DNA of 64,000 bases from Ferrimonas lipolytica (GTDB taxonomy: Bacteria > Pseudomonadota > Gammaproteobacteria > Enterobacterales > Shewanellaceae). Position numbers and translations under genes: made by a program. This document shows, piece by piece, positions 18,784 through 26,400 of this stretch. The notes beneath the pieces are model-generated. The model ran no database searches, had not been told where the DNA came from, and saw nothing but the letters and a program-made list of their open reading frames with translations. The first letter of the stretch is position 1. Each line of letters begins with the position of its first letter. The stretch covers positions 248,001 through 312,000 of the forward strand of contig NZ_CP051180.1 of the NCBI RefSeq assembly GCF_012295575.1. Reading direction: 5' to 3'.

Positions 18784-19410
18784 CTACATCGTTGCACTTG
18801 CTGGAATGTGCTCAGAGAGGTTGACCGGTGTCAGATCCGCCCCTTTGCCACCCATGCAGCGCCAGAACATTTCGAAACTGGCGCTGATGTGCTGTTCCAG
18901 CTGGTGTTGTTCATGCTGCTCGCACAACCAAGCGGCGGAGGAGATAAACAGTGAGTGGCTCAGTTCTGTCGCCAGTGGCAGTGGCGTCTGCAGTAATAGC
19001 CCTTGTTGCTGCCCCTGCAATAGCAGATGCTCAACAAAATGAAACAGCTGCTCTACCATCTGTTGTCGCACCGGTTCGCTCGGGTGATAGTGGATCTGCT
19101 GCAGAAAACGCAGTTGTAAAGGGTGTGCAACCGCCCAACAGATCCCGTTGTGCCATAGCTGCCACGCCTGTTGGCGTAGATCGGTGTTGGTGTCGAATGC
19201 GGGTTGCAGCTGCATCGCCGCCGCCAACTCACGTTTGGTTGAGTTAAATAGCTCATTCACCAACACCGACTTACTGCTGAAGTGATGGAACAGAGTGCCA
19301 TTGGCTACGCCAGCCTGTTTGGCTATCTGTGCCGTAGCGGTTGCCTCAATGCCCTGTTCGACGAACAAGGCCAGAGCGGTATCGAGAATGAGCTTCTTTT
19401 TAGGGGTCAT
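18784..19410 (-). CDS. TetR-family regulator
   Basis: 208 residues; N-terminal HTH at about 1-55 (KKKLILDTALALFVEQGIEATATAQIAKQAGVANGTLFHHFSSKSVLVNELF) and a poorly conserved ligand domain rich in Gln, His and Leu. Its ATG overlaps the stop of the aldehyde dehydrogenase gene by one base (TAATG), so they form an operon. A 16-base inverted repeat upstream of the dehydrogenase gene is the likely operator, implying autoregulation. Ligand unknown; an aldehyde or fatty compound would fit. Confidence 0.88.
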   Translation of the reverse strand: MTPKKKLILDTALALFVEQGIEATATAQIAKQAGVANGTLFHHFSSKSVLVNELFNSTKRELAAAMQLQPAFDTNTDLRQQAWQLWHNGICWAVAHPLQLRFLQQIHYHPSEPVRQQMVEQLFHFVEHLLLQGQQQGLLLQTPLPLATELSHSLFISSAAWLCEQHEQHQLEQHISASFEMFWRCMGGKGADLTPVNLSEHIPASATM

Positions 19411-20843
19411 TAGGTGAACATCTTCACCATTAAGCGCTGAATCACGTTGCCATAAGGCGGCTGCATTAGCTTGGTATAGTTGATCTTGCCGCGGTGCAGT
19501 ACGGTTTTAGCATGGCTAAAGGTCTTAAAGCCTTCGTGACCATGGTAATGCCCCATACCGGATGGTCCAACCCCGCCAAAGGGCGCATCATCAGCGGCAA
19601 CGTGGACGACCGAATCATTAAGGCTGACCCCACCGGCGTGAGTTTCATTGAGGATCCGCTGCTGCAGATCATCATTAAAGCTCATTAGGTAAAGTGCCAA
19701 AGGTCGTGGCCGGTCGTTTACGTAGTTGATGGCGTCGTCGATGCTATCGTACGGTACCAGTGGCAATAGTGGACCAAAGATCTCCTGCTGCATTACCGTC
19801 ATTTGATCATCGACATCGGTAAGCAGATGAGTGGCCATACGGTGGTTAGCGTCGTCACGAGGGTGCTCGACCACAGCATGTACTTTTGCGCCGCGATCCA
19901 CCGCGTCCTGCAGGGTGTCGCTGAGGCGCTGATACTGGCGAGCATTAATCACCGAGGTGAAGTCCTTACTGGCTAGGCCAGCGGGAAAACACTTGTTGAA
20001 ATGGGCGCGATAAGCGTCAATAAACTCGTTTAGTTTATCCCGCGGAAGCAATACATAATCTGGCGCAGTACAGATCTGACCGGCGTTAAGACACTTGCCG
20101 TAAATGAGTCGTGCCACTGCCTCTTTAATATCAAAATCTGGCGCAATAATGGTTGGCGATTTGCCGCCAAGCTCTAGGGTAACTGGGGTAAGGTTAGCTG
20201 CTGCTGCACGCATAACGTGTTTGCCGACCGCGGTGGAACCGGTAAATAGGATATGGTCAAACGGCAATGAGCTGAAGGCTGCAGATGCTTCTGCTTCCCC
20301 TTCAACAACCGCAATCTGCTCCTCGGTGAACTTCTCCGCTAGCATCTGTCGTAGTACAGCATTGGTGGCAGGGGTGAATTCCGACATCTTGATCATTGCA
20401 CAGTTACCGGCGGCAATCGCGGTGATCAGTGGCCCCATCGCTAGATAGATTGGGAAGTTCCACGGCACCATGATGCCGATAACACCCAGCGGTTGGTAAC
20501 GTACCTCAACCTTGGATGGGGCTAGCATTAACCCCGGGCTTCGACGTGATGGCTTCATCCACTTTTTGAGATTCTTACGGCTGTAGTGAATAAGGTTGAG
20601 GCTAGGTACGATGTCGGTAAACAGAGTGTCGTATTTAGCACGTTGGCCGAAGTCGGTGTTGATGGCATTGACGATTCGGTCTTGCCACGTCTTGATTAAT
20701 TCAGCCAGGGTCGCCAGATCTTCGCTGCGCTTGGCTGCGGTAGGAGCCGGGTTGGCGCGATAGTAAGCCCGCTGTTTTTCCAATAGTTGCTGCATCGACT
20801 CGATGGCGTCTTGGGGTTGGGCATTAGCGTGGGCAAGATTCAT
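19410..20843 (-). CDS. NAD(P)-dependent aldehyde dehydrogenase (coniferyl aldehyde dehydrogenase-like)
   Basis: Oxidises an aldehyde to the acid. 477 residues from the ATG at 20843, which has GAGGAG 7 bases upstream; the frame stays open to 20915 but that part has no family match. Visible: VPWNFPIYLAMGPLITAIAAGN, FTGSTAVGKHVM, ELGGKSPTII with the catalytic Glu, and GQICTAPDYVLLP with the catalytic Cys, followed by EIFGPLLPLVPYDSIDDAI. Like CalB-type class 3 enzymes it is short and has a C-terminal hydrophobic/basic tail. Paired with a TetR regulator. Confidence 0.9.
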   Translation of the reverse strand: MNLAHANAQPQDAIESMQQLLEKQRAYYRANPAPTAAKRSEDLATLAELIKTWQDRIVNAINTDFGQRAKYDTLFTDIVPSLNLIHYSRKNLKKWMKPSRRSPGLMLAPSKVEVRYQPLGVIGIMVPWNFPIYLAMGPLITAIAAGNCAMIKMSEFTPATNAVLRQMLAEKFTEEQIAVVEGEAEASAAFSSLPFDHILFTGSTAVGKHVMRAAAANLTPVTLELGGKSPTIIAPDFDIKEAVARLIYGKCLNAGQICTAPDYVLLPRDKLNEFIDAYRAHFNKCFPAGLASKDFTSVINARQYQRLSDTLQDAVDRGAKVHAVVEHPRDDANHRMATHLLTDVDDQMTVMQQEIFGPLLPLVPYDSIDDAINYVNDRPRPLALYLMSFNDDLQQRILNETHAGGVSLNDSVVHVAADDAPFGGVGPSGMGHYHGHEGFKTFSHAKTVLHRGKINYTKLMQPPYGNVIQRLMVKMFT

Positions 20844-20935
20844 TACTGGCTCCTCAACGATCCGTTGGCGGTTGCTTAATGTTAGGTGCTCTGCCGGATA
20901 GCTTAAGCATACCATTGAGGTTGTTTAAAAATAAT

Positions 20936-20951
20936 CCGACTGATTAGTCGG
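20936..20951. promoter_or_regulatory. candidate TetR operator (CCGACT-GATT-AGTCGG)
   Basis: Perfect 6-base inverted repeat with a 4-base centre, 93 bases upstream of the aldehyde dehydrogenase ATG, in the promoter region of the aldehyde dehydrogenase-tetR operon. Size and symmetry fit a TetR-family site. Confidence 0.55.
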
Positions 20952-20964
20952 TCTAAACTTAACC

Positions 20965-20997
20965 AAAAAAAATCGACCCCGCAAGGATCGATTTTTT
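20965..20997 (-). terminator. intrinsic terminator of the glutathione peroxidase gene
   Basis: ATCGA/TCGAT arms around a CCCCGCAAGGA-type loop, flanked by A-runs and T-runs; 24 bases beyond the peroxidase stop. Confidence 0.7.
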
Positions 20998-21020
20998 GTG
21001 AAGTCGGTTGGGTTTGGTTG

Positions 21021-21548
21021 TTAACGCAACGCCGCCTCGATGGCACCGGTTATCTTGGCGTCATCGGGTTTGGTTTTAGACCCCCAGTAGTCGACGAGAT
21101 TACCGTCTTTACCCACTAAATATTTGTAGAAGTTCCACTTTGGTGAGGCACCTTGCTCGGCCAGTTCAACAAAGATTGGATCGGCATCGCCACCACGGAC
21201 TTCGGTTTCGGTCAGCATGGTGAACGAAACGCCATAGTTTTTGTAACAGACTTCAGCGGCTTCCTCTTCGTCATCAGCGGCTTGGAAGAAGTTGTTCGAT
21301 GGAACGCCGATGATTACCAATCCTTCTGGGGCGTATTGTTTGTGTAACGCTTCCAGCTGTTCAAACTGTGGGGTAAAGCCACAGTGACTGGCAGTGTTAA
21401 CGATCAGCACTGGCTTATCTTCGGTTAGTTGGCACAGGTTAACGGTGTCTTTGCTGTGCAATAGGCGCTTATCAACATCAAGCCAGTCAGGGCATTGAGC
21501 ACTAACGGCAGAGGTTGCTAAGGCGACTAGGGGTAGTAGGCGTTTCAT
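21021..21548 (-). CDS. glutathione peroxidase-family protein, exported
   Basis: 175 residues from the ATG at 21548 (AAGGAA 8 bases upstream); longer upstream starts run into rpiA and are rejected. The N-terminus MKRLLPLVALATSAVSA is a signal peptide, so it acts in the periplasm. The peroxidatic site is NTASHCGFTPQFEQLEAL with Cys rather than selenocysteine, and VIIGVPSNNFFQ and PKWNFYKYLV carry the Gln/Trp-Asn of the catalytic tetrad. In such proteins the reductant is often thioredoxin-like rather than glutathione; unknown here. Confidence 0.88.
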   Translation of the reverse strand: MKRLLPLVALATSAVSAQCPDWLDVDKRLLHSKDTVNLCQLTEDKPVLIVNTASHCGFTPQFEQLEALHKQYAPEGLVIIGVPSNNFFQAADDEEEAAEVCYKNYGVSFTMLTETEVRGGDADPIFVELAEQGASPKWNFYKYLVGKDGNLVDYWGSKTKPDDAKITGAIEAALR

Positions 21549-21633
21549 AAGCGATTCCTTTGCTATCTGAATCAGTAATCTTGCTGTTACGGCTAAAGCG
21601 CTAACCGAGATCAACGCTTTGTGCCTCGGCCGA

Positions 21634-22293
21634 TTACTTAGTGATGGTTTTAACGCCTTCTGGGCTGCCCAGTAACAGCACATCTGCACCGCGGCGAGCG
21701 AATAGGCCGTTAGTTACTACACCAACTAGGTTATTGAGTTGCTGTTCGAGCGCTTTGGCGTCGTCGATCTTCCAGCTATGCACATCTAAAATGTGACAGC
21801 CGTTGTCGGTAATGCAGCCTTCGCGGTAAATTGGGTCGCCGCCCATCTTAACGATTTCACGGGCAACCGCTGCGCGAGACATTGGGATCACTTCAATCGG
21901 CAGTGGGAAGGTACCCATGGTTTTAACTAGTTTGCTTTCATCGGCAATGCAAACAAATTGTTTGGCGATGGAGGCAACGATCTTTTCTCGGGTTAGCGCT
22001 GCACCGCCCCCTTTGATCATATCCATCTGATGGTTCACTTCATCGGCGCCATCAACGTAGACGCTCAATTCGCTCACACTGTTCATATCGAACACTTCGA
22101 TGCCCAGTGCCTTGAGGCGTTCGGTTGACGCTTCTGAACTGGATACTGCGCCTTTTATCTGATCAGCCATGGTGCCTAGGGCGTCGATAAAGTGGTTTAC
22201 CGTACTGCCAGTACCAACACCGACAATGGTGTCCTTCTCAACGTATTTCAGTGCTTCCCAGCCAGCGGCCTTCTTCTGTGCATCTTGCGACAT
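21634..22293 (-). CDS. rpiA: ribose-5-phosphate isomerase A
   Basis: Interconverts ribose 5-phosphate and ribulose 5-phosphate. 219 residues from the ATG at 22293, the same length as E. coli RpiA; the ATG at 22308 lacks a ribosome site, while GGAG lies 9 bases before the lower one. Motifs: [17 protein letters not shown] (phosphate loop), [18 protein letters not shown] with the catalytic Asp, [12 protein letters not shown] and the catalytic Glu in the same segment. Monocistronic, not linked to serA here though the two genes lie 3 kb apart. Confidence 0.97.
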   Translation of the reverse strand: MSQDAQKKAAGWEALKYVEKDTIVGVGTGSTVNHFIDALGTMADQIKGAVSSSEASTERLKALGIEVFDMNSVSELSVYVDGADEVNHQMDMIKGGGAALTREKIVASIAKQFVCIADESKLVKTMGTFPLPIEVIPMSRAAVAREIVKMGGDPIYREGCITDNGCHILDVHSWKIDDAKALEQQLNNLVGVVTNGLFARRGADVLLLGSPEGVKTITK

Positions 22294-22390
22294 GAGTAAC
22301 TTCTCCATAGATAGATGGCACGATTATAAAGAGCAGACGCCGTTATGTCGCGCAGTGATTGCGGTCATTTCTGGCCGCAATCATTGTTGC

Positions 22391-24502
22391 TTAAGCGGCC
22401 GAAACCGTTACCGAAATGCCGCTGAGAATAGCATTGCCACAGACCGGATCTAAGCCATTCACATCGGTGAGCTGATTCATATTGACCCCTGGGTTGTCGT
22501 TAGCGACCTGCTGTTGGGTATCCGCGAAGGTATGGCCCCAACCATGAGGCATGCACACTACCGATGGCATCATCTCGTGACTTTCACTCACGGTCAGGGT
22601 GATGCTGCCAATGGCATTACTTACGGTAACGGCTTGTCCATCTTGCAACTGCTTCGCGGCCATATCGTCTGGATGCATCAACAGTACACAGCGTGGTTTA
22701 CCTTTAATTAAGTAGGGAAGGTTGTGCATCCAAGAATTATTGCTGCGCAGGTCGCGCTTGCCGATAAGGCTGAGCTGCCCATCGATCGGTTTATCCATCG
22801 CTTGCGCTAGGCGATTAATGTCGGCGGCAATAATATCGTTAAAGGTGTGGATACGTTGATCGTCAGTACAAAGACGCTTACTTAAGGAGGGCCGTAGCGG
22901 GCCTAAATCGATGCCACTTGGGTTGGCCTTGAGTAGCTCCAAACTGATCGCAGGAACGTCGCCGCGGCCTTGGCTATATGGGCCGACGCTGAGCATGTGA
23001 GCCAACAATAGTTCCGGTTTCGGTAACGGCGCTACTGGCTTACCTTGTTTGGTTGATAATGCCAGCGCCAAGCCGTTGAGGATCTGGTAGTCATAGCGTT
23101 CGTCGCCGGCTTTAGCGAATACCTCCGGGCTGAACTTGGCGGTGTTATGTACCGCAAAGCGAGCAAATACAATATCGTAATGGCTATGCGCTAACGGGCT
23201 TGCTGGTGGCAAGATAATATCGGCGTGACGGGTGGTTTCGTTGAGGTAGGGATCAATGCTTACCATAAACTCTAAACCAGCTAAAGCCTTGTCCAGCCGC
23301 TGTCCCGTTGGGGTAGATAAAACGGGATTTCCGGCAATGGTTACCATCGCTTTGATCTGTCCTTCGCCTGCGGTTTCAATCTCTTCAATCATCGCTGAAC
23401 AAGGCAGTTCCTTGGCAAACTCCGGCAGACCACGAACGCGGCTGTGCCACTGCCCAAACTGACCTTTGGCGCGATCAGTCGGCCCTGCGGGGTTGACTGC
23501 TGGGCTGGTCACTAAGGTTCCGCCAACGCTATCGAGGTTGCCGGTGATGAGATTGAGCACCTGGATCGCCCATTGGCACAGGGTGCCGAAACCTTGGGTC
23601 GATACGCCCATGCGACCATACACCGCCGCGCTTGGAGCGCTGGCTAACTGTAGCGCTAAGGCTTCAATCTCCGTGGCAGCAATACCGCAATAGTGGGCGG
23701 CCCACTGGGCAGTGAACGGTTGTACCGCTTGCTCCACATCAGCTAAACCATCGCTGATCGCGCCGAGGTGATTCAGGGTTATCTGCTGATTGGCAAATAG
23801 TAGATTAATCAATGCCAGTAATAGTGCGGCGTCGGTACCGGGGCGGATAAAGTGATGAGTGTCAGCCAGTTTGGCGGTTTCCGTTCGACGGGGATCGATG
23901 ACCACTAACTGACCGCCACGTTTGCGGATCGCTTTGAGGCGATTGCGAATGTCAGGTGCGGTCAGCAAGCTGCCATTGGATGCCATTGGGTTTGCACCGA
24001 GTACCAATAGGAAGTCGGTGTGGTCTATATCAGCAATGGGTAACAATGACTGATGGCCGTACATCCATAGGGATACAACGTGGTGGGGTAATTGATCTAC
24101 CGAAGTGGCGGAAAAACGGTTTTTGGTTCGGAGTAAGCGGCTGAAATGAGCCCCGTGGGTCATGTGGCCATAGTTGTGAACGTTGGGGTTTCCAGCGTAA
24201 AACGAAACCGCATCGTTACCGTATTGGCTAGCTATTCCATGCAACTTGTCAGCGACCAGTTGGTAAGCCTCATCCCATTCAATGCTGTGCCATTGACCAT
24301 TCACTTTATGCAGTGGTTGCTTAAGTCGATCCGGATCATTGTGTAGATCTTTTAGTGCTACGCCCTTAGGGCAGATGTGGCCCTTGGAAAGGGGATCGTC
24401 CATATCTCCGGTAATCGAGATTATCTGTTCGTTTTCGGTAACGATCTTAAGTCCGCAAATTGCTTCACAGAGGTGGCAAGCGCGGTAGTGAGTGGTTGGC
24501 AT
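22391..24502 (-). CDS. molybdopterin-dependent oxidoreductase with one 4Fe-4S cluster
   Basis: 703 residues of the DMSO reductase superfamily, formate dehydrogenase/BisC-like. N-terminal cluster ligands Cys9, Cys12, Cys16 and Cys44 (CHLCEAIC...GHICPKG). Then VSFYAGNPNVHNYGHM, VLGANPMASNGSLLTAPDIRNR, VVIDPRRTETAKLADTHHFIRPGTDAALLLALINLLF for the first MGD, and the C-terminal MHPDDMAAKQLQDGQAVTVSN...CMPHGWGH for the second. No Tat signal, so cytoplasmic. The metal-ligand position does not show an obvious Cys or Sec; it may be Ser or another residue. Substrate unknown. No partner subunit adjacent. Confidence 0.85.
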   Translation of the reverse strand: MPTTHYRACHLCEAICGLKIVTENEQIISITGDMDDPLSKGHICPKGVALKDLHNDPDRLKQPLHKVNGQWHSIEWDEAYQLVADKLHGIASQYGNDAVSFYAGNPNVHNYGHMTHGAHFSRLLRTKNRFSATSVDQLPHHVVSLWMYGHQSLLPIADIDHTDFLLVLGANPMASNGSLLTAPDIRNRLKAIRKRGGQLVVIDPRRTETAKLADTHHFIRPGTDAALLLALINLLFANQQITLNHLGAISDGLADVEQAVQPFTAQWAAHYCGIAATEIEALALQLASAPSAAVYGRMGVSTQGFGTLCQWAIQVLNLITGNLDSVGGTLVTSPAVNPAGPTDRAKGQFGQWHSRVRGLPEFAKELPCSAMIEEIETAGEGQIKAMVTIAGNPVLSTPTGQRLDKALAGLEFMVSIDPYLNETTRHADIILPPASPLAHSHYDIVFARFAVHNTAKFSPEVFAKAGDERYDYQILNGLALALSTKQGKPVAPLPKPELLLAHMLSVGPYSQGRGDVPAISLELLKANPSGIDLGPLRPSLSKRLCTDDQRIHTFNDIIAADINRLAQAMDKPIDGQLSLIGKRDLRSNNSWMHNLPYLIKGKPRCVLLMHPDDMAAKQLQDGQAVTVSNAIGSITLTVSESHEMMPSVVCMPHGWGHTFADTQQQVANDNPGVNMNQLTDVNGLDPVCGNAILSGISVTVSAA

Positions 24503-24607
24503 GTGGCTGTCCTTTGCATGTCGCAGATTAGCCTAACCTGCCTGCGATGCCGGGTTGCAGCAATTGAATTGTATTGTACGAGGGCTGTGAATCTGGGCGT
24601 GGTAACA

Positions 24608-24633
24608 CAAAAAACGCGCCCGTAGGCGCGTTT
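24608..24633 (-). terminator. intrinsic terminator of the small heat-shock gene
   Basis: AAACGCGCC/GGCGCGTTT with a 4-base loop followed on the minus strand by a T-run; 20 bases past the stop. Confidence 0.8.
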
Positions 24634-24652
24634 GGTCAATAGGGTGATTGGG

Positions 24653-25084
24653 TTAGCCTTGCAGTACCCGGCCACCGATATTGATTTTACGAGGTTTCAT
24701 CGCTTCCGGCACTTCTCGGACTAAATCGATGTTGAGTAGACCATTTTCTAGTTGAGCATCCATTACTTTTACATGGTCTGCCAAACGAAAACGGCGCTTG
24801 AAGTTTCGCTCAGCAATACCTTGGTGGAGGAACTTACGCTCGACTTCACCTTTATCACGACGACCTTCCACTCGCAGGGTTTCACCCTCTACCTCAATAT
24901 CCAAATCTGCTTCGGAAAAACCGGCCACGGCCATGGTGATGCGGTAGTGGTCATCCTTCACTAACTCAATGTTATATGGTGGAAAACCACTTTGTTCAGT
25001 GCGCATTGCTTCATCCATAACTTGGGCGAAACGATCGAAGCCAATGGCGGATTTGTAGAGTGGGGTTAGATCAAATGTACGCAT
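24653..25084 (-). CDS. ibpA: small heat-shock protein, Hsp20/IbpA family
   Basis: ATP-independent holdase of the alpha-crystallin family, 143 residues. N-terminal arm RTFDLTPLYKSAIGFDRF is the Ibp-type start; the alpha-crystallin domain runs from about 40 to 125 (PPYNIELVKDDHYRITMAVAGFSEADLDIEVEGETLRVEGRR...LADHVKVMDAQLENGLLNIDLVRE), and the tail carries the KPRKINI oligomerisation motif. A sigma-32-type promoter and a leader with ROSE-like features lie upstream, so heat induction is expected at both transcription and translation. Confidence 0.93.
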   Translation of the reverse strand: MRTFDLTPLYKSAIGFDRFAQVMDEAMRTEQSGFPPYNIELVKDDHYRITMAVAGFSEADLDIEVEGETLRVEGRRDKGEVERKFLHQGIAERNFKRRFRLADHVKVMDAQLENGLLNIDLVREVPEAMKPRKINIGGRVLQG

Positions 25085-25090
25085 TATTTA

Positions 25091-25143
25091 GTCCTCAATT
25101 GAGCAACAGAAAGTAAAAATGTAGGCCTCCATCGAGCGCCTAC
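25091..25143 (-). promoter_or_regulatory. ROSE-like RNA thermometer in the ibpA leader
   Basis: In the minus-strand transcript the leader has one hairpin with GTAGGC/GCCTAC arms (25121-25126 with 25138-25143), then TTGCTCAATTGAGGA, in which the ribosome site GAGGA (25092-25096) can pair back to TTGCTC. A short hairpin hiding the ribosome site with a UUGCU anti-site is the hallmark of ROSE thermometers, known in ibpA leaders. Pairing is seen in sequence; function is inferred. Confidence 0.6.
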
Positions 25144-25150
25144 AAACAGG

Positions 25151-25179
25151 ATATGAGGATAGCGGCAGAAGATTTAAAG
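25151..25179 (-). promoter_or_regulatory. sigma-32 (heat-shock) promoter of ibpA
   Basis: On the minus strand, -35 CTTTAAA (25173-25179), 14-base spacer, -10 CCTCATAT (25151-25158), close to the CTTGAAA-N13/14-CCCCATNT heat-shock consensus. Confidence 0.7.
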
Positions 25180-25361
25180 AGCAGAACCAAATATTTTTGG
25201 ATTATTTTTTCTAATTAATAAAAATCAATGGCTAAGCCACAGCGAATCGGGGCAATTACACTGACTGTGTGGTAACTCGCTAGCTAAAAAAATAACTCAT
25301 AACAAACGCGCCCATAGGCGCGGTTGTTGTTGGGGATAATCATGCCGCAATAAGGCGCAGA

Positions 25362-25574
25362 TTAACGCATCTCGCTCCAACCGCCTTCCATGATAATGCC
25401 GCTGATGTAGCGCAAGTCATTACCGCAGCTGTTGCAATGGTATTCATGTTCAGAGAAACCACCGTCGACGGTGCTGGCTTCATGATTGGCAAATTCAACG
25501 AGGTCAATATGAGGTTGGTGCGGCTGATTGTGCAGCTGTTGCTGACAACGAGAGCATAGAGGTTTGTTGGTCAT
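25362..25574 (-). CDS. small zinc-ribbon protein, tandem paralogue 1
   Basis: 70 residues starting at the ATG at 25574, which has GGGAG 6 bases upstream. Two CxxC pairs (PLCSRCQQQL near the start and YHCNSCGNDL near residue 47) should bind one zinc. It ends in GIIMEGGWSEMR. I do not recognise a named family. The next gene upstream is a paralogue that shares the whole middle (EFANHEASTVDGGFSEHEYHCN is present in both) and differs mainly in the N-terminal 25 residues. A 187-base gap separates them, so they are probably transcribed separately. Confidence 0.75.
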   Translation of the reverse strand: MTNKPLCSRCQQQLHNQPHQPHIDLVEFANHEASTVDGGFSEHEYHCNSCGNDLRYISGIIMEGGWSEMR

Positions 25575-25761
25575 AAAGTACTCCCTAACCACCGAGTCGG
25601 AACATGTAAATTAGCTCGGCTTCGGTCACCTAAAGTATAGGAGTAAATAAATGAATTTTAAAAATTAACCGTCGACTACAACGCGCCGAACAGCGCGTCT
25701 AAACTTAGGCCGATGCGGAGGTGTCGGAGGGTCAATTATTGTCGCTTAGGCCGAGGGGGAA

Positions 25762-25974
25762 TTAGCTTAATTGACTCCAGCCACCATCCATAATAATGCC
25801 ACTGATATGGCGTAGATCGTTGCCACAGGTATTGCAGTGATACTCGTGTTCTGAGAAGCCACCGTCGACGGTACTGGCTTCATGATTGGCAAATTCACGC
25901 AGGTTTAGGTGGGGGTTGCTGGGCTGTTCGCTGAGCTGATTTTGACATTGTTGGCACAGAGGTTGATCAGACAT
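25762..25974 (-). CDS. small zinc-ribbon protein, tandem paralogue 2
   Basis: 70 residues, same length as its neighbour, with CQQC and CNTC pairs and the ending GIIMDGGWSQLS. The block from EFANHEA to CGNDLR is nearly identical to paralogue 1, at DNA level too, while N-terminal codons have drifted, indicating a duplication held under strong protein constraint. Function unknown; possibilities are a small protein-protein or nucleic-acid binding zinc ribbon. Confidence 0.75.
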   Translation of the reverse strand: MSDQPLCQQCQNQLSEQPSNPHLNLREFANHEASTVDGGFSEHEYHCNTCGNDLRHISGIIMDGGWSQLS

Positions 25975-26055
25975 GATGAGATTCCAGTTCCGTTAGATGA
26001 CTCTTTGGATCTAGTTCATCGGCTCATAATTTGCCAGTGAAATGGGCAATAAAAA

Positions 26056-26345
26056 GGCTGTGTCGTAGTTAGCTGTTGAAGCTTATCTTAAGTCTTCGGC
26101 TTCACCGATTTCGGTGCATTTAGGGGACTATGTCGCGGTGGCGACGGCACATTCTTGTATGCATTAGGGGGAGCTTCGCCCCCTTTGGAATCCCCCTTGC
26201 CTTAGGTCGCAGTCCACAACGCTTCGCTGGACGGCTCCAATGCGGCAGAAGATCAATAACGGTAGTGCATTACCCTTGTATCGCGACTCGCCTAGCCAGT
26301 GCTTTAACAGCCTTGGAAAGAACAACACTTAATTGGTACACAGCC
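26056..26345 (+). mobile_element. MITE-like repeat, copy B (290 bp)
   Basis: Full-length copy with GGCTGTGTCGTAGTTAGC at one end and GGTACACAGCC at the other. Flanked by ATAAAAA on both sides (26049-26055 and 26346-26352), a 7-bp target duplication; the right-hand copy is the T-tract of the rhlE terminator read on the minus strand. Internal inverted repeats include GTCGC/GCGAC, CACCGA/TCGGTG, GGGGG/CCCCC and GTCCA/TGGAC. Confidence 0.85.
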
Positions 26346-26347
26346 AT

Positions 26348-26374
26348 AAAAAAACCGACCATGTAGGTCGGTTT
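26348..26374 (-). terminator. intrinsic terminator of rhlE
   Basis: AAACCGACC/GGTCGGTTT with ATGTA loop and T-run on the minus strand; directly abuts repeat copy B. Confidence 0.85.
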
Positions 26375-26400
26375 ATTGAAGCCAATTTAAGCGGTTGGGT

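Noticed and set aside
21549-21689. N-terminal extension of the glutathione peroxidase frame
   Set aside because: It overlaps the 3' end of rpiA; the internal ATG has a ribosome site and a proper signal peptide.
26130-26366. Small open frames inside the repeat copies (for example 26130-26366, 30730-30936, 39754-39948, 47145-47366)
   Set aside because: They follow the repeat, share the same hairpin-rich DNA, lack ribosome sites and run into flanks that differ between copies.
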